Source of the DNA: CAYVFC01 sp964450715
GTDB taxonomy: Bacteria > Myxococcota_A > Polyangia > Polyangiales > JAFGIB01
Direction of reading: 5' to 3'
DNA length: 64,000 nt
Assembly: GCA_964450715.1 (NCBI GenBank)
Contig: CAYVFC010000019.1
Span: forward strand, 1-64,000
Shown here: positions 1 to 12,496 of the stretch, one piece after another
Layout of the letters: each line of letters opens with the position of its first letter
Position numbering within the stretch: the stretch's first letter is position 1
Program-made: the position numbers and the translations under genes
Notes under the pieces: model-generated
Database searches by the model: none
What the model was told of the DNA's origin: nothing
The model's input: only the letters and a program-made list of their open reading frames with translations

Positions 1-590
1 ATAACGATTGCGACGGGTTGACGGACGAGGGCTGCCCCGGGCCGCCGGATTGCCCGAATCCGACGCCCGAACAGTGCGACGGAGTAGATAACGATTGCGA
101 CGGGTTGACGGACGAGGGCTGCCCCGGGCCGCCGGATTGCCCCAACCCGCAGCCCGAGCAGTGCGACGGGGTGGACAACGATTGCGACGGGTTGACGGAC
201 GAAGGCTGCCCGCCGCCCGGGGACTGCCCCAACCCGCAGCCCGAGGTGTGCGACGGGGTGGACAACGATTGCGACGGCGACATCGACGAGGGCTGCCCGC
301 CGCCGCCTGACTGCGAGGATCCGCAAGCCGAGATCTGCGATGGTCTGGACAACGATTGCGACGGGATCATCGACGATGGCTGCCCGCCCGACCAACCGCC
401 CGGCTGCGTACCCGACCGCGAGGTCTGCGACGGGGAGGACAACGACTGCGACGGCGAGATAGACGAGGGCTGTCCGCCCGAGGGGCCGGAGGATCCGCCC
501 GACTGCGAGCCCTCCAACGAGGTCTGCGACGGGGTCGACAACGACTGCGACGGCGAGGTGGACGAGGGCTGTCCCTCGGGCATCGGTTAA
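1..590 (+). CDS. MopE-repeat secreted protein, C-terminal part (5' end outside window)
   Basis: The frame is open from the window edge (first full codon at base 3) to TAA at 588-590, so only the C-terminus is visible. It consists of six full and one partial repeat of the form CDGxDNDCDGxxDEGCP, separated by short Pro-rich spacers. This is the putative metal-binding motif of the MopE family (Cu-binding_MopE, Pfam PF11617). Asp and Asn side chains probably bind divalent metal and the paired Cys form disulfides, so an extracellular location is expected. The last residues (CPSGIG) and the spacers (DCEDPQAEICD, PPDQPPGCVP, CEPSNEVCDG) closely match the C-terminus of the next gene. The two are therefore tandem paralogues, and the missing N-terminus may carry type-3 repeats and a vWA domain. 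Confidence 0.85.
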   Translation, partial: NDCDGLTDEGCPGPPDCPNPTPEQCDGVDNDCDGLTDEGCPGPPDCPNPQPEQCDGVDNDCDGLTDEGCPPPGDCPNPQPEVCDGVDNDCDGDIDEGCPPPPDCEDPQAEICDGLDNDCDGIIDDGCPPDQPPGCVPDREVCDGEDNDCDGEIDEGCPPEGPEDPPDCEPSNEVCDGVDNDCDGEVDEGCPSGIG

Positions 591-656
591 TCAGTGATCG
601 TTTACGGGATCGCGCGCTTTTCGAGCACATCTTAGAAATAGTGGGAAGGACGTATC

Positions 657-4945
<4,289 letters not shown>

Positions 4946-4971
4946 GCCTCTCTGCGATCCGTATCCCCGTA

Positions 4972-4994
4972 GGGGAGGAGCTTGCCCCCTCCCC
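4972..4994 (+). terminator. GC-rich hairpin after the giant lipoprotein gene
   Basis: GGGGAGG and CCTCCCC pair around a short loop containing AGCTTG, 27 bases after the stop. There is no T tract. A near copy with a T tract lies at 6529-6556, so this may be a dispersed terminator-like repeat rather than an efficient terminator. Confidence 0.4.
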
Positions 4995-5035
4995 TCGTCC
5001 GCCCCTTACGCGCCGCGCCGACCGAAAGAAAACAG

Positions 5036-5065
5036 TTGCCCCCCGGCTGTGCTCCTAACTATATT
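5036..5065 (+). promoter_or_regulatory. Candidate sigma-70 promoter for the PurF-family gene
   Basis: TTGCCC (5036-5041) and TATATT (5060-5065) are 18 bases apart. They place a start site about 20 bases before the ATG at 5092, which follows GGAGCAGGA. The match is by eye only. Confidence 0.4.
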
Positions 5066-5091
5066 CGCCCCTTTCCCGAACGGAGCAGGAA

Positions 5092-6498
5092 ATGGGCGGA
5101 TTTTTCGGTGTGGCGTCGAACGAAGATTGCGTAGCGGACCTCTTCTACGGAACCGACTACCATTCCCATCTGGGGACCATGCGCGGGGGCATGGTGACCG
5201 GTGACGGCAATGGGTACAAGCGTAACATCCACGACATCACCAACACGCCCTTTCGCACCAAGTTCGAGGACGTGCTGCCCAGGCACAAGGGCAACAATGG
5301 CCTGGGGGTCATCAGCGACTACGAGGATCAGCCGCTGATGATCGGCTCGCGCCACGGTCGCTATGCCATCACCACCGTGGGCCGGATCGACAACCTGGAC
5401 GAGCTGGCCGCGGAGGTGATGAACGGCCGGGGGGTGCATTTCAGCGAGATCAAGCACAACGAGGTCAACCAGACCGAGTTGGTGGCTACCCTGATCAACC
5501 GCAAGAGCGATTTCGTGGAGGGGATTCGCTTCGCCCAGGACCAGATCAAGGGCTCCTGCTCCATGCTGCTGCTCAATAACGACGGGATCGTCGCGGTTCG
5601 GGACCGGCTGGGCCGCACCCCGGTGATTCTGGGACGCAAGAACGGCAGCTACGCGGTGACCCAGGAGACCTGCGCGCTTCCCAACCTCGGTTACGAGGTC
5701 GAGCGCTACCTGGGGCCGGGCGAGGCGGTGCGGGTGACTTCCGGCAAGGTCGAGCAGCTGCTGCCGCCGCGTAAGGAGATGCAGATCTGCTCCTTCCTTT
5801 GGATCTATTACGGTTACCCCGCTTCCAGCTACGAGGGCGTCAACGTGGAGATGGTGCGCAACCGCTGCGGGGAGGCGCTGGCGCGTACGGACGATATCGT
5901 AATCGATTTTGTAGCGGGTATTCCAGACTCGGGCGTCGGCCACGCCCTGGGATTCGCCGCCGAGGCCCACGTGCCCTACCGGCGTCCCTTCGTCAAGTAC
6001 ACCCCGACCTGGCCGCGCAGCTTCATGCCCCAGGAGCAGCGAATCCGGGATCTGGTGGCGCGCATGAAGCTCATCCCCATCCGCGAGTTGATCGACGGCA
6101 AGCGGATCCTCTTCTGCGAGGACTCCATCGTCCGCGGCACCCAGCTCAAGGACATCATCCAGCGGCTCTTCGATTACGGCGCCCGCGAGGTGCACATGCG
6201 CCCCGCCTGCCCGCCGTTGATCCACGGCTGCCGCTTCCTCAACTTCTCGCGTTCTCGTTCCGAGCTCGATCTGGCGGGTCGCAAGGCCATCGAGGAGCTG
6301 CAGGGCGACTCGACGAAGCGGCTGGAGGAGTACTCGGATCCCGAATCGGAAGCACACCGCAAGATGGTCGAGAGCATCCGCGCGCGGCTGGGGCTCACCT
6401 CGCTTCGTTATCTGAAGCTGAACGACATGGTCGAGGCCATCGGGCTGCCGCGAGAGAAGCTCTGCACCTACTGCTGGAACGGCAAGAGCAGCTTCTGA
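5092..6498 (+). CDS. Amidophosphoribosyltransferase (PurF) family protein lacking the glutaminase nucleophile
   Basis: 468 aa. PurF makes 5-phosphoribosylamine from PRPP and glutamine, the first step of purine synthesis. The C-terminal phosphoribosyltransferase half is intact, with the PRPP motif ILFCEDSIVRGTQ at about residues 341-353 and Cys-rich segments ACPPLIHGC and CTYC. The N-terminal Ntn-type amidotransferase domain begins MGGFFGV where active enzymes have MCGxxGV. The catalytic Cys is thus Gly, and the oxyanion-hole HNG segment appears as VGRIDNLDEL. Gly-start PurF paralogues of this kind are, as far as I recall, found in other phyla too. Such a protein would have to use free ammonia, borrow it from a partner, or act in regulation. 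The gene stands alone between two similar GC hairpins. Confidence 0.88.
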   Translation: MGGFFGVASNEDCVADLFYGTDYHSHLGTMRGGMVTGDGNGYKRNIHDITNTPFRTKFEDVLPRHKGNNGLGVISDYEDQPLMIGSRHGRYAITTVGRIDNLDELAAEVMNGRGVHFSEIKHNEVNQTELVATLINRKSDFVEGIRFAQDQIKGSCSMLLLNNDGIVAVRDRLGRTPVILGRKNGSYAVTQETCALPNLGYEVERYLGPGEAVRVTSGKVEQLLPPRKEMQICSFLWIYYGYPASSYEGVNVEMVRNRCGEALARTDDIVIDFVAGIPDSGVGHALGFAAEAHVPYRRPFVKYTPTWPRSFMPQEQRIRDLVARMKLIPIRELIDGKRILFCEDSIVRGTQLKDIIQRLFDYGAREVHMRPACPPLIHGCRFLNFSRSRSELDLAGRKAIEELQGDSTKRLEEYSDPESEAHRKMVESIRARLGLTSLRYLKLNDMVEAIGLPREKLCTYCWNGKSSF

Positions 6499-6528
6499 AT
6501 TCCCTCCCGGCTCGGCACTGCGCTCGTA

Positions 6529-6556
6529 GGGGAGGGGCTTGCCCCCTCCCTCTTTT
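6529..6556 (+). terminator. Intrinsic terminator after the PurF-family gene
   Basis: GGGGAGGGG, loop CTTG, CCCCCTCCC, followed by TCTTTT, 30 bases downstream of the stop. The stem is a near copy of the hairpin at 4972-4994. Confidence 0.65.
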
Positions 6557-6619
6557 GGTCGTTCGTACATTGCGGGCGTGCACAAGGCCCGCCTCTACGT
6601 TCGGTAATGCGCGAACGGT

Positions 6620-7462
6620 TCAGCCCCGCGTATCCTTGCGCCCCAGCGCGACCTCGACCAGCGTCAGGCCGTGGGGCGGGGCGGTCTCGCCCGCCTGGCC
6701 GCGCCGGGCGTCCGGATCGAGCAGCGCGGTAACCTGTTCGACGCTCAGCTTTCCCCGGCCGACCTCGACCAGGGTGCCGGCCATGATGCGCACCATGTTC
6801 TTGAGAAAGGCCGTCCCCCGCACCTCGATGGCCAGCAGCTCGGGCGAGCCGTCGTAGCCCTCCACGATACGAACCTCGTGCAGGGTGCGGACGGTGGTGC
6901 GGTGGGAATCGTCCGAGGCGCGAAAGGCGTTGTAGTCGTGCTTGCCGGTAAGCGCTTGCGCCGCCTCGCGCATGGCCGCGATATCCAGCCGGTGCACTTC
7001 TGTATCCGTTCTATCCGGGTCTGGGAACTGTCTTCTGACCAGCTTGCCCAGGTGCCAGGCGCGGTCACGGTAGAGCGGGTTGCGCGCAAATCCCAGGTGC
7101 AGCAGGTAGCGATAGGTCTTGTCGCGCGCCTGCCAGCGGGGCTGGCTTCCGGCTTCGCAGAGGCGGGCCGAGCGCACGGCCAGGTCGGGCGGAAGCGACT
7201 GGTTCAGCGCCATCACCCAGTTGCGGGGCCGCAGCGCCCGCCGGCTGTCGAAGGCAACCACCTGGCCGATTGCGTGCACGCCGGCATCCGTTCTGGAGGC
7301 GGCACGCATCCGCACCGGGTGGCCGGCCACGGTGGCCGCGACCCTCTCCAGCTCCCCCTGCCCGGTGCGGCGGCCCGGTTGTAGCTGCCAGCCGGAAAAT
7401 CCCCTGCCGTCATAGGCGACGACGAGCAGGATTCCCTGCAGCCCGGCGACCGGTTCCGTCAT
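6620..7462 (-). CDS. truA: tRNA pseudouridine synthase A
   Basis: 280 aa, the usual TruA length. It converts uridines 38-40 of the tRNA anticodon stem to pseudouridine in the cytoplasm. The N-terminus AYDGRGFSGWQLQP is typical. SRTDAGVHA (residues 56-64) carries the catalytic Asp59. YRYLLH and the C-terminal FLKNMVRIMAGTLVEVGRG match the family core. The ATG at 7462 is the first Met of the conserved region. The stop lies just after the convergent PurF-family terminator. The next gene upstream on this strand ends 15 bases before the start, so truA may be cotranscribed with the barrel gene behind it. Confidence 0.95.
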   Translation of the reverse strand: MTEPVAGLQGILLVVAYDGRGFSGWQLQPGRRTGQGELERVAATVAGHPVRMRAASRTDAGVHAIGQVVAFDSRRALRPRNWVMALNQSLPPDLAVRSARLCEAGSQPRWQARDKTYRYLLHLGFARNPLYRDRAWHLGKLVRRQFPDPDRTDTEVHRLDIAAMREAAQALTGKHDYNAFRASDDSHRTTVRTLHEVRIVEGYDGSPELLAIEVRGTAFLKNMVRIMAGTLVEVGRGKLSVEQVTALLDPDARRGQAGETAPPHGLTLVEVALGRKDTRG

Positions 7463-7477
7463 CTAGGTGTCCGTCAT

Positions 7478-8236
7478 CTAGATGATGAAACCCAGCCCGA
7501 CCGCCCAGATGGTATCGTCCACCTGCAGGGCGTCGCCGTGGGTGTCGGAGCCGTATACCTCGAAGAAGAGGAAGGAGTGGTTGATGCCCCACTCCTCGTC
7601 CATCAGGCGCGCCGCGCGCCGATCGAAGAAGTCGAGGTCGAGCGCGAGCTGCACCGCCCAGGCCAGGCCCGGGCTGACGCCGTTGCCGTCGTCCCTGTCG
7701 CCTTTCTCGCTCGACCAGAAGGCCCAGCGGTAGCCGAGCTTGCCGGTGACGATGAAGGGAATGCTGAGCTTGCGCGCCAGAGCGTCGATGCGCAGCACGG
7801 CCAGCGCCGACAGCGGGATCAGATCGAAGTCGCTCTCCTCATCCGATCGTTCCAGCTCGTCCGCTTCCCAGGCCTCCCGGTTAGGCGCCTCCCCCGTGTA
7901 GTTGGCGAAGCCGATTCCCGCACCCACGCCGAGGATGAGTATCTCCTTGAGGCGGAAGGCGATGAGGTCTATCTCGAAGCCCAGCATGGGGCCGTCGTCG
8001 TCGGGAAACGCATCGGAGAAAGACTCGTTGCCCACGTCGGGCTCATAAGGCCCGATGCGGAATTCCAAGGTCAACAGCTCGGGCGACTCGAAGCTGCGAT
8101 GGGCGGCCACGTAGTCGTCCGACAGCTCGGAACTGTCCTGCGCGGCGGCGGCAGGAGGAGATACCGCCGCCGGCAGGCATAGAACCGAGGCGAAAAACAA
8201 AAGCCGAAGGGATGTGCTAGACGATCGAAGCGTCAT
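7478..8236 (-). CDS. Exported outer-membrane barrel-like protein (MXAN_2562-type)
   Basis: 252 aa with a Sec signal peptide (residues 1-34, ending AAAA-QD). The mature part has alternating hydrophobic and polar strands and ends in VGLGFII, typical of a C-terminal beta strand. The opening LTLEFRIGPYEPDVGNE resembles the uncharacterised MXAN_2562 family of myxobacterial outer-membrane barrels, recalled without a search. The start lies within the last 20 bases of the upstream gene (ending at 8217), so the two are probably translationally coupled. Function unknown. Confidence 0.7.
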   Translation of the reverse strand: MTLRSSSTSLRLLFFASVLCLPAAVSPPAAAAQDSSELSDDYVAAHRSFESPELLTLEFRIGPYEPDVGNESFSDAFPDDDGPMLGFEIDLIAFRLKEILILGVGAGIGFANYTGEAPNREAWEADELERSDEESDFDLIPLSALAVLRIDALARKLSIPFIVTGKLGYRWAFWSSEKGDRDDGNGVSPGLAWAVQLALDLDFFDRRAARLMDEEWGINHSFLFFEVYGSDTHGDALQVDDTIWAVGLGFII

Positions 8237-9260
8237 TTCTTCTCCGCAGACTGATCCAGGCGACGGCCAGCAGGACGAGCAACGCGGCGGGCAGGCGGCC
8301 GGGGTTCGCGCCCGGACCGCGACTCACCGAGCAGCCCGACTCGCACTTGCCGCCCCTGCCCTCGTTCATTTCGCAAAAACCCACGGTGGCTATGCCCTCG
8401 ATGCAGGCCACGTTCGACACCTGGCTCCGGTTGCCCGCCTCGTCGATCGCTACCACGGCCACCGCCGCGGTCTGGCCCACGCTGATCACGCCCTTCAGGT
8501 CAAACTTGCGCGAGCTGCTCGAGGCTTCCTCGTACTTGGCGGCGGCCAGAGCGGCCAGGGGGTTCTCTTGCCCCGTCGTCTGCCCCGTCGTCACACCGGC
8601 GTCATCCGTATCCGATACGGAAACGGCCGCGTCGATGCTCGGCGTACAACCCGGCGAGAAGGTACAGAGGATCGAGCCTCCCGGGCAACTGCTGACCGCT
8701 TCATAGTAGACCCAGAAGCTCTCCACCTCCACGCCGCCGAACTCCCAGGTGACGGGGATGGAGCTTTCGCCCTGGCCGCCCTTGACATCGGTCGGAGCCG
8801 GAGGACCCGTGGTGTCCACCTCGATGGTCACCGTGGCGAAATCGGTCGTCGCCTGCCTCTCTTCGGATTCGCTCGAATGCCCCAGGAAATAAACGGTGTA
8901 GTCGCCTTCCGATGTACCGCACTTAATCCCGAGGTCCTTGACCCCGACGGAGATGGGGATCTCGGCACGGCCCTCGATGGACTGCCCCAACACTCGCGTG
9001 CACGAATCGGTCGTGAGCTCCGTACGGTCCTGGTCGCAGTCGCTTCCGACCATCACGAAGAGGTACTTCGAGGGGTTGCCGTTGGTGACCTCGAACTTGA
9101 CCTTGACGTTGGCCTCGCACTGGTCGTTACTGATCGGCTTGTCGATATCCGTCGTCACGTTGCCGATCGCGGTCAGCGTCGCGCCCATGGCCAGCGCTTC
9201 GCCGGCGACTGCCAGAAAGGGCAGCAGCGTCAGGATAAACAGGTAGCGTCTAGTCATCAC
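8217..9260 (-). CDS. Surface protein with a MYXO-CTERM-like sorting tail
   Basis: 347 aa. Residues 1-25 are a signal peptide ending ALAMG. The middle has two Ig/FN3-like stretches, including DTTGPPAPTDVKGGQGESS, which is typical of a fibronectin-III edge. The C-terminus has Cys residues (CESGC), a hydrophobic helix (LPAALLVLLAVAWISL) and an RRR cluster. This is the tripartite layout of the MYXO-CTERM anchoring signal, which in Myxococcota is processed by a rhomboid-like or CPBP-type sorting protease and leaves the protein at the cell surface. It overlaps the downstream barrel gene by 20 bases. Ligand unknown. Confidence 0.7.
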   Translation of the reverse strand: MMTRRYLFILTLLPFLAVAGEALAMGATLTAIGNVTTDIDKPISNDQCEANVKVKFEVTNGNPSKYLFVMVGSDCDQDRTELTTDSCTRVLGQSIEGRAEIPISVGVKDLGIKCGTSEGDYTVYFLGHSSESEERQATTDFATVTIEVDTTGPPAPTDVKGGQGESSIPVTWEFGGVEVESFWVYYEAVSSCPGGSILCTFSPGCTPSIDAAVSVSDTDDAGVTTGQTTGQENPLAALAAAKYEEASSSSRKFDLKGVISVGQTAAVAVVAIDEAGNRSQVSNVACIEGIATVGFCEMNEGRGGKCESGCSVSRGPGANPGRLPAALLVLLAVAWISLRRRNDASIV

Positions 9261-9410
9261 ACGATCCTTTTAAGCAAGGACCGGACCATTCTCGTTTTCC
9301 CGGGAAAATATGCAACCAGGCCGGCCCTGCCTGGACATTCTGACGCGTTTTTCCCCCTCTTCCGAGCCCACCAGTGACAAAGCGTCAACCGGAACCGCGA
9401 GCGACCCCTG

Positions 9411-9438
9411 TGTCATTTCGAGCGCAGCGAGAAATCTC
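9411..9438 (+). repeat. 28-base dispersed repeat, copy 1
   Basis: TGTCATTTCGAGCGCAGCGA followed by GAAATCTC, identical to 11150-11177. The copies flank the TolC-like gene in direct orientation. A palindromic relative lies at 63625-63692. Confidence 0.85.
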
Positions 9439-9505
9439 TCCGCCTGGGAGCGGGGCCGGGTTCGAGCGTAAAAACCTCTTGCGCTGCACCCCCGGCTTTC
9501 TCAGC

Positions 9506-11116
9506 ATGCCGTGCATGACGGCCTATAAAACGATCCCCGGATCGGCTCCCGCGCTCCTGGCGTGGGTCCCGTTACTCGTTTTCGCCTCTTTCGCATTCGG
9601 ACAGGCGGCCGATACCCCGCCCGCGGCCCCGGATACGACCCCGGCACCCGATTCCGCCCCGTCGGGCGAGCCGGCAGTTGGCCAGCCGGGTACCGCCACG
9701 CCGCCCGGTGCGGGCAGCGACCCGGGCGTCCCGGCGGAGCTCGGCCATTTCGACCTCAAAAAGGCCCTGAAAGGGGAGGGCGAGAGCATGAGCTCGGAGA
9801 CCGCGGCCAGGCTGGCGGTGGCCCACTCCCCCACGGTCAAGGGGGCCAGGGTGGCCTTACGCAAGGCGCGCGAGGGAGCGTCGCGCGCCTGGCTGGCGGT
9901 CTATCCCAGGCTCGACCTGAGCGCGCGCTACACGCGTCTGAGCGACGTGGAGCGGGGAGAGATCGCGCTACCGGGGATGCCGGATGCGCTGACCGATGCG
10001 GCTATTCCGGACGCTGCGACGGACATGGGCGAGAGCTCGAGCGCCGCCGACTCGATCTTTCCCCAGATACTGAACCAGTACGCACTGCGCGCCGAGGTAA
10101 AGTACCCCCTGAGCGATCTCTTCTTCACCATCCTGCCCGCCTACCGCGCGGCCGAAGGGTTTGGCGACGCCCAGGCAAAGAGCATCGAGGCCGAGAGACA
10201 GAAGGCCGCGCTGGCCGCGCGCGAGGCCTTCTATAATTTCGCCCGCGCGCGCGCCGCGCTGGTAGTGGCCATGGCCGGGCTGGCGCAGGCCCAGGCGCAT
10301 CGACGCGACGTGGCAGCCATGGTCAACGCCGGGGCGCTGGCCAGGGTCGAGCTGATGAGAATGGACGCGCAGATCGCGGCAGCGCGCGTAGCCGTGGAGC
10401 GGGCGCGAGGGGGCGTGGCCATCGCCCGGACCGGGCTCGGCGTGTTGCTCGGACGGGAGGTCCCGGAAAAGCTCGCCATTGAGGAGGACCTGGACCAGCC
10501 GCTGCCCGAGCTCGAGGCCAAGCAGGACGACCTGCTGGAGCAGGCCGCCAAGCAGCGACCGGAGATGCAAGCCCTGGCCGAGCTGATCGAGGCTCATCAC
10601 CAGAGCGTTTCCGCCAACCAGGGCGGGCGCCTGCCTCACCTCTCGCTCGCGGCCGGCCTCGACTACGCGAATCCCAACCAGAGGGCCTTTCCCCCGGAGG
10701 AGAAGTTCATTCCTAGCTGGGACATCTCGGCCGTGCTCTCCTGGTCGCCCAACGACTTGCTGGACGCTGACCGCGGCGTGGCCGAGGCCAATGCGGACCT
10801 GGAAAAGGCGCGTTACGACATGGAAGCGCTGCGCGATGCCCTGAAAATCGAGGTGGCCCAGGCCTGTGAGGAGTACACGTCCGCGCGCGCGGCCATGGGG
10901 GCCGCCCGGGCCGGCATCGAGGCGGCCGAGGAGAGCTTCCGGGTCAGGCGCGAGCAATTCCAGGCTGGGAGCGCGGTGGCCACCGAGGTCATCGACGCCG
11001 AGTCCGAGCTCCGCCGGGCCCGCCTGGAGCTGGTCAACGCCTCCATCGACGTCCGCATCGCCCGCGCCCGCCTCGACCGCGCCGTGGGCAGGAAGATCCC
11101 GGGATCGGACGGTTAG
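9506..11116 (+). CDS. TolC-like outer membrane efflux protein
   Basis: About 536 aa from ATG 9506. An open upstream extension runs through the dispersed repeat and is unlikely to be translated. The N-terminus has a signal peptide (ALLAWVPLLVFASFAFGQA) and a Pro/Ala-rich linker. Two long repeats follow, rich in coiled-coil Ala, Arg and Glu (for example ARAALVVAMAGLAQAQAHRR and ARAAMGAARAGIEAAEESF), typical of the OEP/TolC family that forms trimeric outer-membrane channels. No inner-membrane pump or adaptor gene is next to it, so it must pair with components elsewhere. It is bracketed by two identical 28-base repeats. Confidence 0.9.
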   Translation: MPCMTAYKTIPGSAPALLAWVPLLVFASFAFGQAADTPPAAPDTTPAPDSAPSGEPAVGQPGTATPPGAGSDPGVPAELGHFDLKKALKGEGESMSSETAARLAVAHSPTVKGARVALRKAREGASRAWLAVYPRLDLSARYTRLSDVERGEIALPGMPDALTDAAIPDAATDMGESSSAADSIFPQILNQYALRAEVKYPLSDLFFTILPAYRAAEGFGDAQAKSIEAERQKAALAAREAFYNFARARAALVVAMAGLAQAQAHRRDVAAMVNAGALARVELMRMDAQIAAARVAVERARGGVAIARTGLGVLLGREVPEKLAIEEDLDQPLPELEAKQDDLLEQAAKQRPEMQALAELIEAHHQSVSANQGGRLPHLSLAAGLDYANPNQRAFPPEEKFIPSWDISAVLSWSPNDLLDADRGVAEANADLEKARYDMEALRDALKIEVAQACEEYTSARAAMGAARAGIEAAEESFRVRREQFQAGSAVATEVIDAESELRRARLELVNASIDVRIARARLDRAVGRKIPGSDG

Positions 11117-11149
11117 TGCTCCCATCCCTCCAGGAGAGGGGCCGATCGT

Positions 11150-11177
11150 TGTCATTTCGAGCGCAGCGAGAAATCTC
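11150..11177 (+). repeat. 28-base dispersed repeat, copy 2
   Basis: Identical to 9411-9438 and in the same orientation, 34 bases after the TolC-like stop codon. Confidence 0.85.
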
Positions 11178-11289
11178 CCCCCATTACTTCGATTTCCCCC
11201 GTTTTCCCCACCCCTTCCGCCGATCCTTGCCTTGACAGCCACCCCTGCCACATTAAAACTTGCGCCCGATCGGCCGACAGGCGGTTTTT

Positions 11290-11360
11290 TCGGGGATCGT
11301 CTAATGGTAGGACTCCAGATTCTGGTTCTGGCTATCTAGGTTCGAATCCTGGTCCCCGAG
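11290..11360 (+). tRNA. tRNA-Gln (CTG)
   Basis: The cloverleaf folds by hand. Acceptor TCGGGGA pairs with TCCCCGA, anticodon stem CCAGA pairs with TCTGG, and the loop TTCTGGT places anticodon CTG. The T arm is CTAGG-TTCGAAT-CCTGG and the discriminator is G. CCA is not encoded. Confidence 0.95.
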
Positions 11361-11390
11361 CTAGTAAAATAGTGGAAGAGCGGTAACCAC

Positions 11391-11462
11391 GACCCCATCG
11401 TCTAGTGGTTAGGACATCGGCCTCTCACGCCGGTAACCGGGGTTCAAATCCCCGTGGGGTCG
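11391..11462 (+). tRNA. tRNA-Glu (CTC)
   Basis: Acceptor GACCCCA pairs with TGGGGTC. The anticodon loop CTCTCAC gives CTC, and the T arm contains GGGGTTCAAATCCCC. The discriminator is G and CCA is not encoded. It lies 30 bases after tRNA-Gln and is probably cotranscribed. Its last 17 bases plus one recur at 27812-27829. Confidence 0.95.
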
Positions 11463-11477
11463 CTAACGTTATTTAGC

Positions 11478-11509
11478 ACGCCCGGTTCCTCCAGGAACCG
11501 GGCGTTTTT
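11478..11509 (+). terminator. Intrinsic terminator of the tRNA operon
   Basis: A perfect 12-base stem (ACGCCCGGTTCC with GGAACCGGGCGT), four-base loop TCCA, then TTTT. It is 16 bases after tRNA-Glu. Confidence 0.9.
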
Positions 11510-11630
11510 CGTGGCGTGGAACAGGATAAGCTTATACCTGTTTTCGCGGGATTCTGCTCGCGTCTTCGGATGATTCCCGGTGCGCATCGGACGATTGTCG
11601 GATGGTTTCCCGGGGGTCGAGCGGTCTGGC

Positions 11631-12491
11631 TTAGTCTTCGCGGGTCGAGAGGTGATCGAGGTCCAGCGGATCGCTCTCGACGTAGTCCCTGGCAGTGAGA
11701 TCTGCGAGCGCGACGGCCAGAACATCGACAGAGCGGAAGCGCCCCGACGCGGGAACCAGCTTTAGCCAATCCTCGAGAAGTTTCGCCCAGCTCTTTCCCT
11801 CGAAATCGGCGGCGTCATCGTTTCGGATGAACCAGAAGAACAATTCGACCCTGGGTGCACCCCACGAGGGCGCGGCACGAATGCGGATCTCGCGGAGCGC
11901 GCGCAGGCCGCGCCCCTCGTCGCTGTTCTTGTCGTGCTTGTCCCCGAGACGGCTCTGGAGCTTCCTGGCGAGCGCCGCGAAGTCGTCGGGGAAGGCGAAG
12001 CGTACGCGCTTGCGCGCGAGAGCTACCGCAAGACTGCGTCTCGCCGCATCGCCTTCGCATCCCGGCGTTCGCTCCCAGGTCGCCACGATTGACTTTTCGA
12101 TAGTCATGACCCGATCGAGATCAGCGGCGAGTCGTCGAGGGGCAACGCCCGGAATGTAAGCAAACCGGGGACGCCGGCCGCGCTCTGCCTCCCTCAGTAC
12201 TTCTTCTGGAAGCTCGACTAGAGGACACACCTCGACGAACGGCCGGTCGGCACAGGACCGCACGATGTCGCAGGATTGACTGGCGACCATCAGCCCGCGA
12301 ACCTCGGACTCGGCAAGGTCGACACCGGAGCCCTCGGTGTCGGCCGCTATCTTCGCCGCCTCCTCGGTCAACGGGTGCGTGGGGGAGAAGCGATAAACGA
12401 ACCAGTGCTCGCCCAGGATGCAATCCCCTTGCCCCCATGCCTGAAGCGCCTCGTCGATACGTCGGATCTCGTCTTCGGGAGCCCTGAACAC
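11631..12491 (-). CDS. Uncharacterised protein with an SQSCDI motif, third gene of a TIGR04255 cassette
   Basis: 286 aa, soluble, with no signal peptide. I do not recognise a named family. Notable segments are QGDCILGEHW near residues 21-30 and GLMVASQSCDIVRS (67-80), in which SQ-C-D-I resembles the conserved core of several uncharacterised prokaryotic proteins that carry a xQDCDI-type motif. VEVCPLVELP follows closely. The start is 5 bases after the stop of the HTH gene, and the three genes run on the minus strand as one unit ending about 120 bases from the tRNA terminator. The tight spacing suggests a stoichiometric partner of the two upstream proteins. Confidence 0.6.
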   Translation of the reverse strand: MFRAPEDEIRRIDEALQAWGQGDCILGEHWFVYRFSPTHPLTEEAAKIAADTEGSGVDLAESEVRGLMVASQSCDIVRSCADRPFVEVCPLVELPEEVLREAERGRRPRFAYIPGVAPRRLAADLDRVMTIEKSIVATWERTPGCEGDAARRSLAVALARKRVRFAFPDDFAALARKLQSRLGDKHDKNSDEGRGLRALREIRIRAAPSWGAPRVELFFWFIRNDDAADFEGKSWAKLLEDWLKLVPASGRFRSVDVLAVALADLTARDYVESDPLDLDHLSTRED

Positions 12492-12496
12492 GACGG

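Noticed and set aside
5092..6498. Ordinary glutamine-dependent PurF
   Set aside because: The N-terminal catalytic Cys is Gly and the oxyanion segment is altered, so glutaminase activity is not expected.
9374..9505. N-terminal extension of the TolC-like protein
   Set aside because: It would translate the 28-base dispersed repeat and place the signal peptide internally; ATG 9506 fits better.
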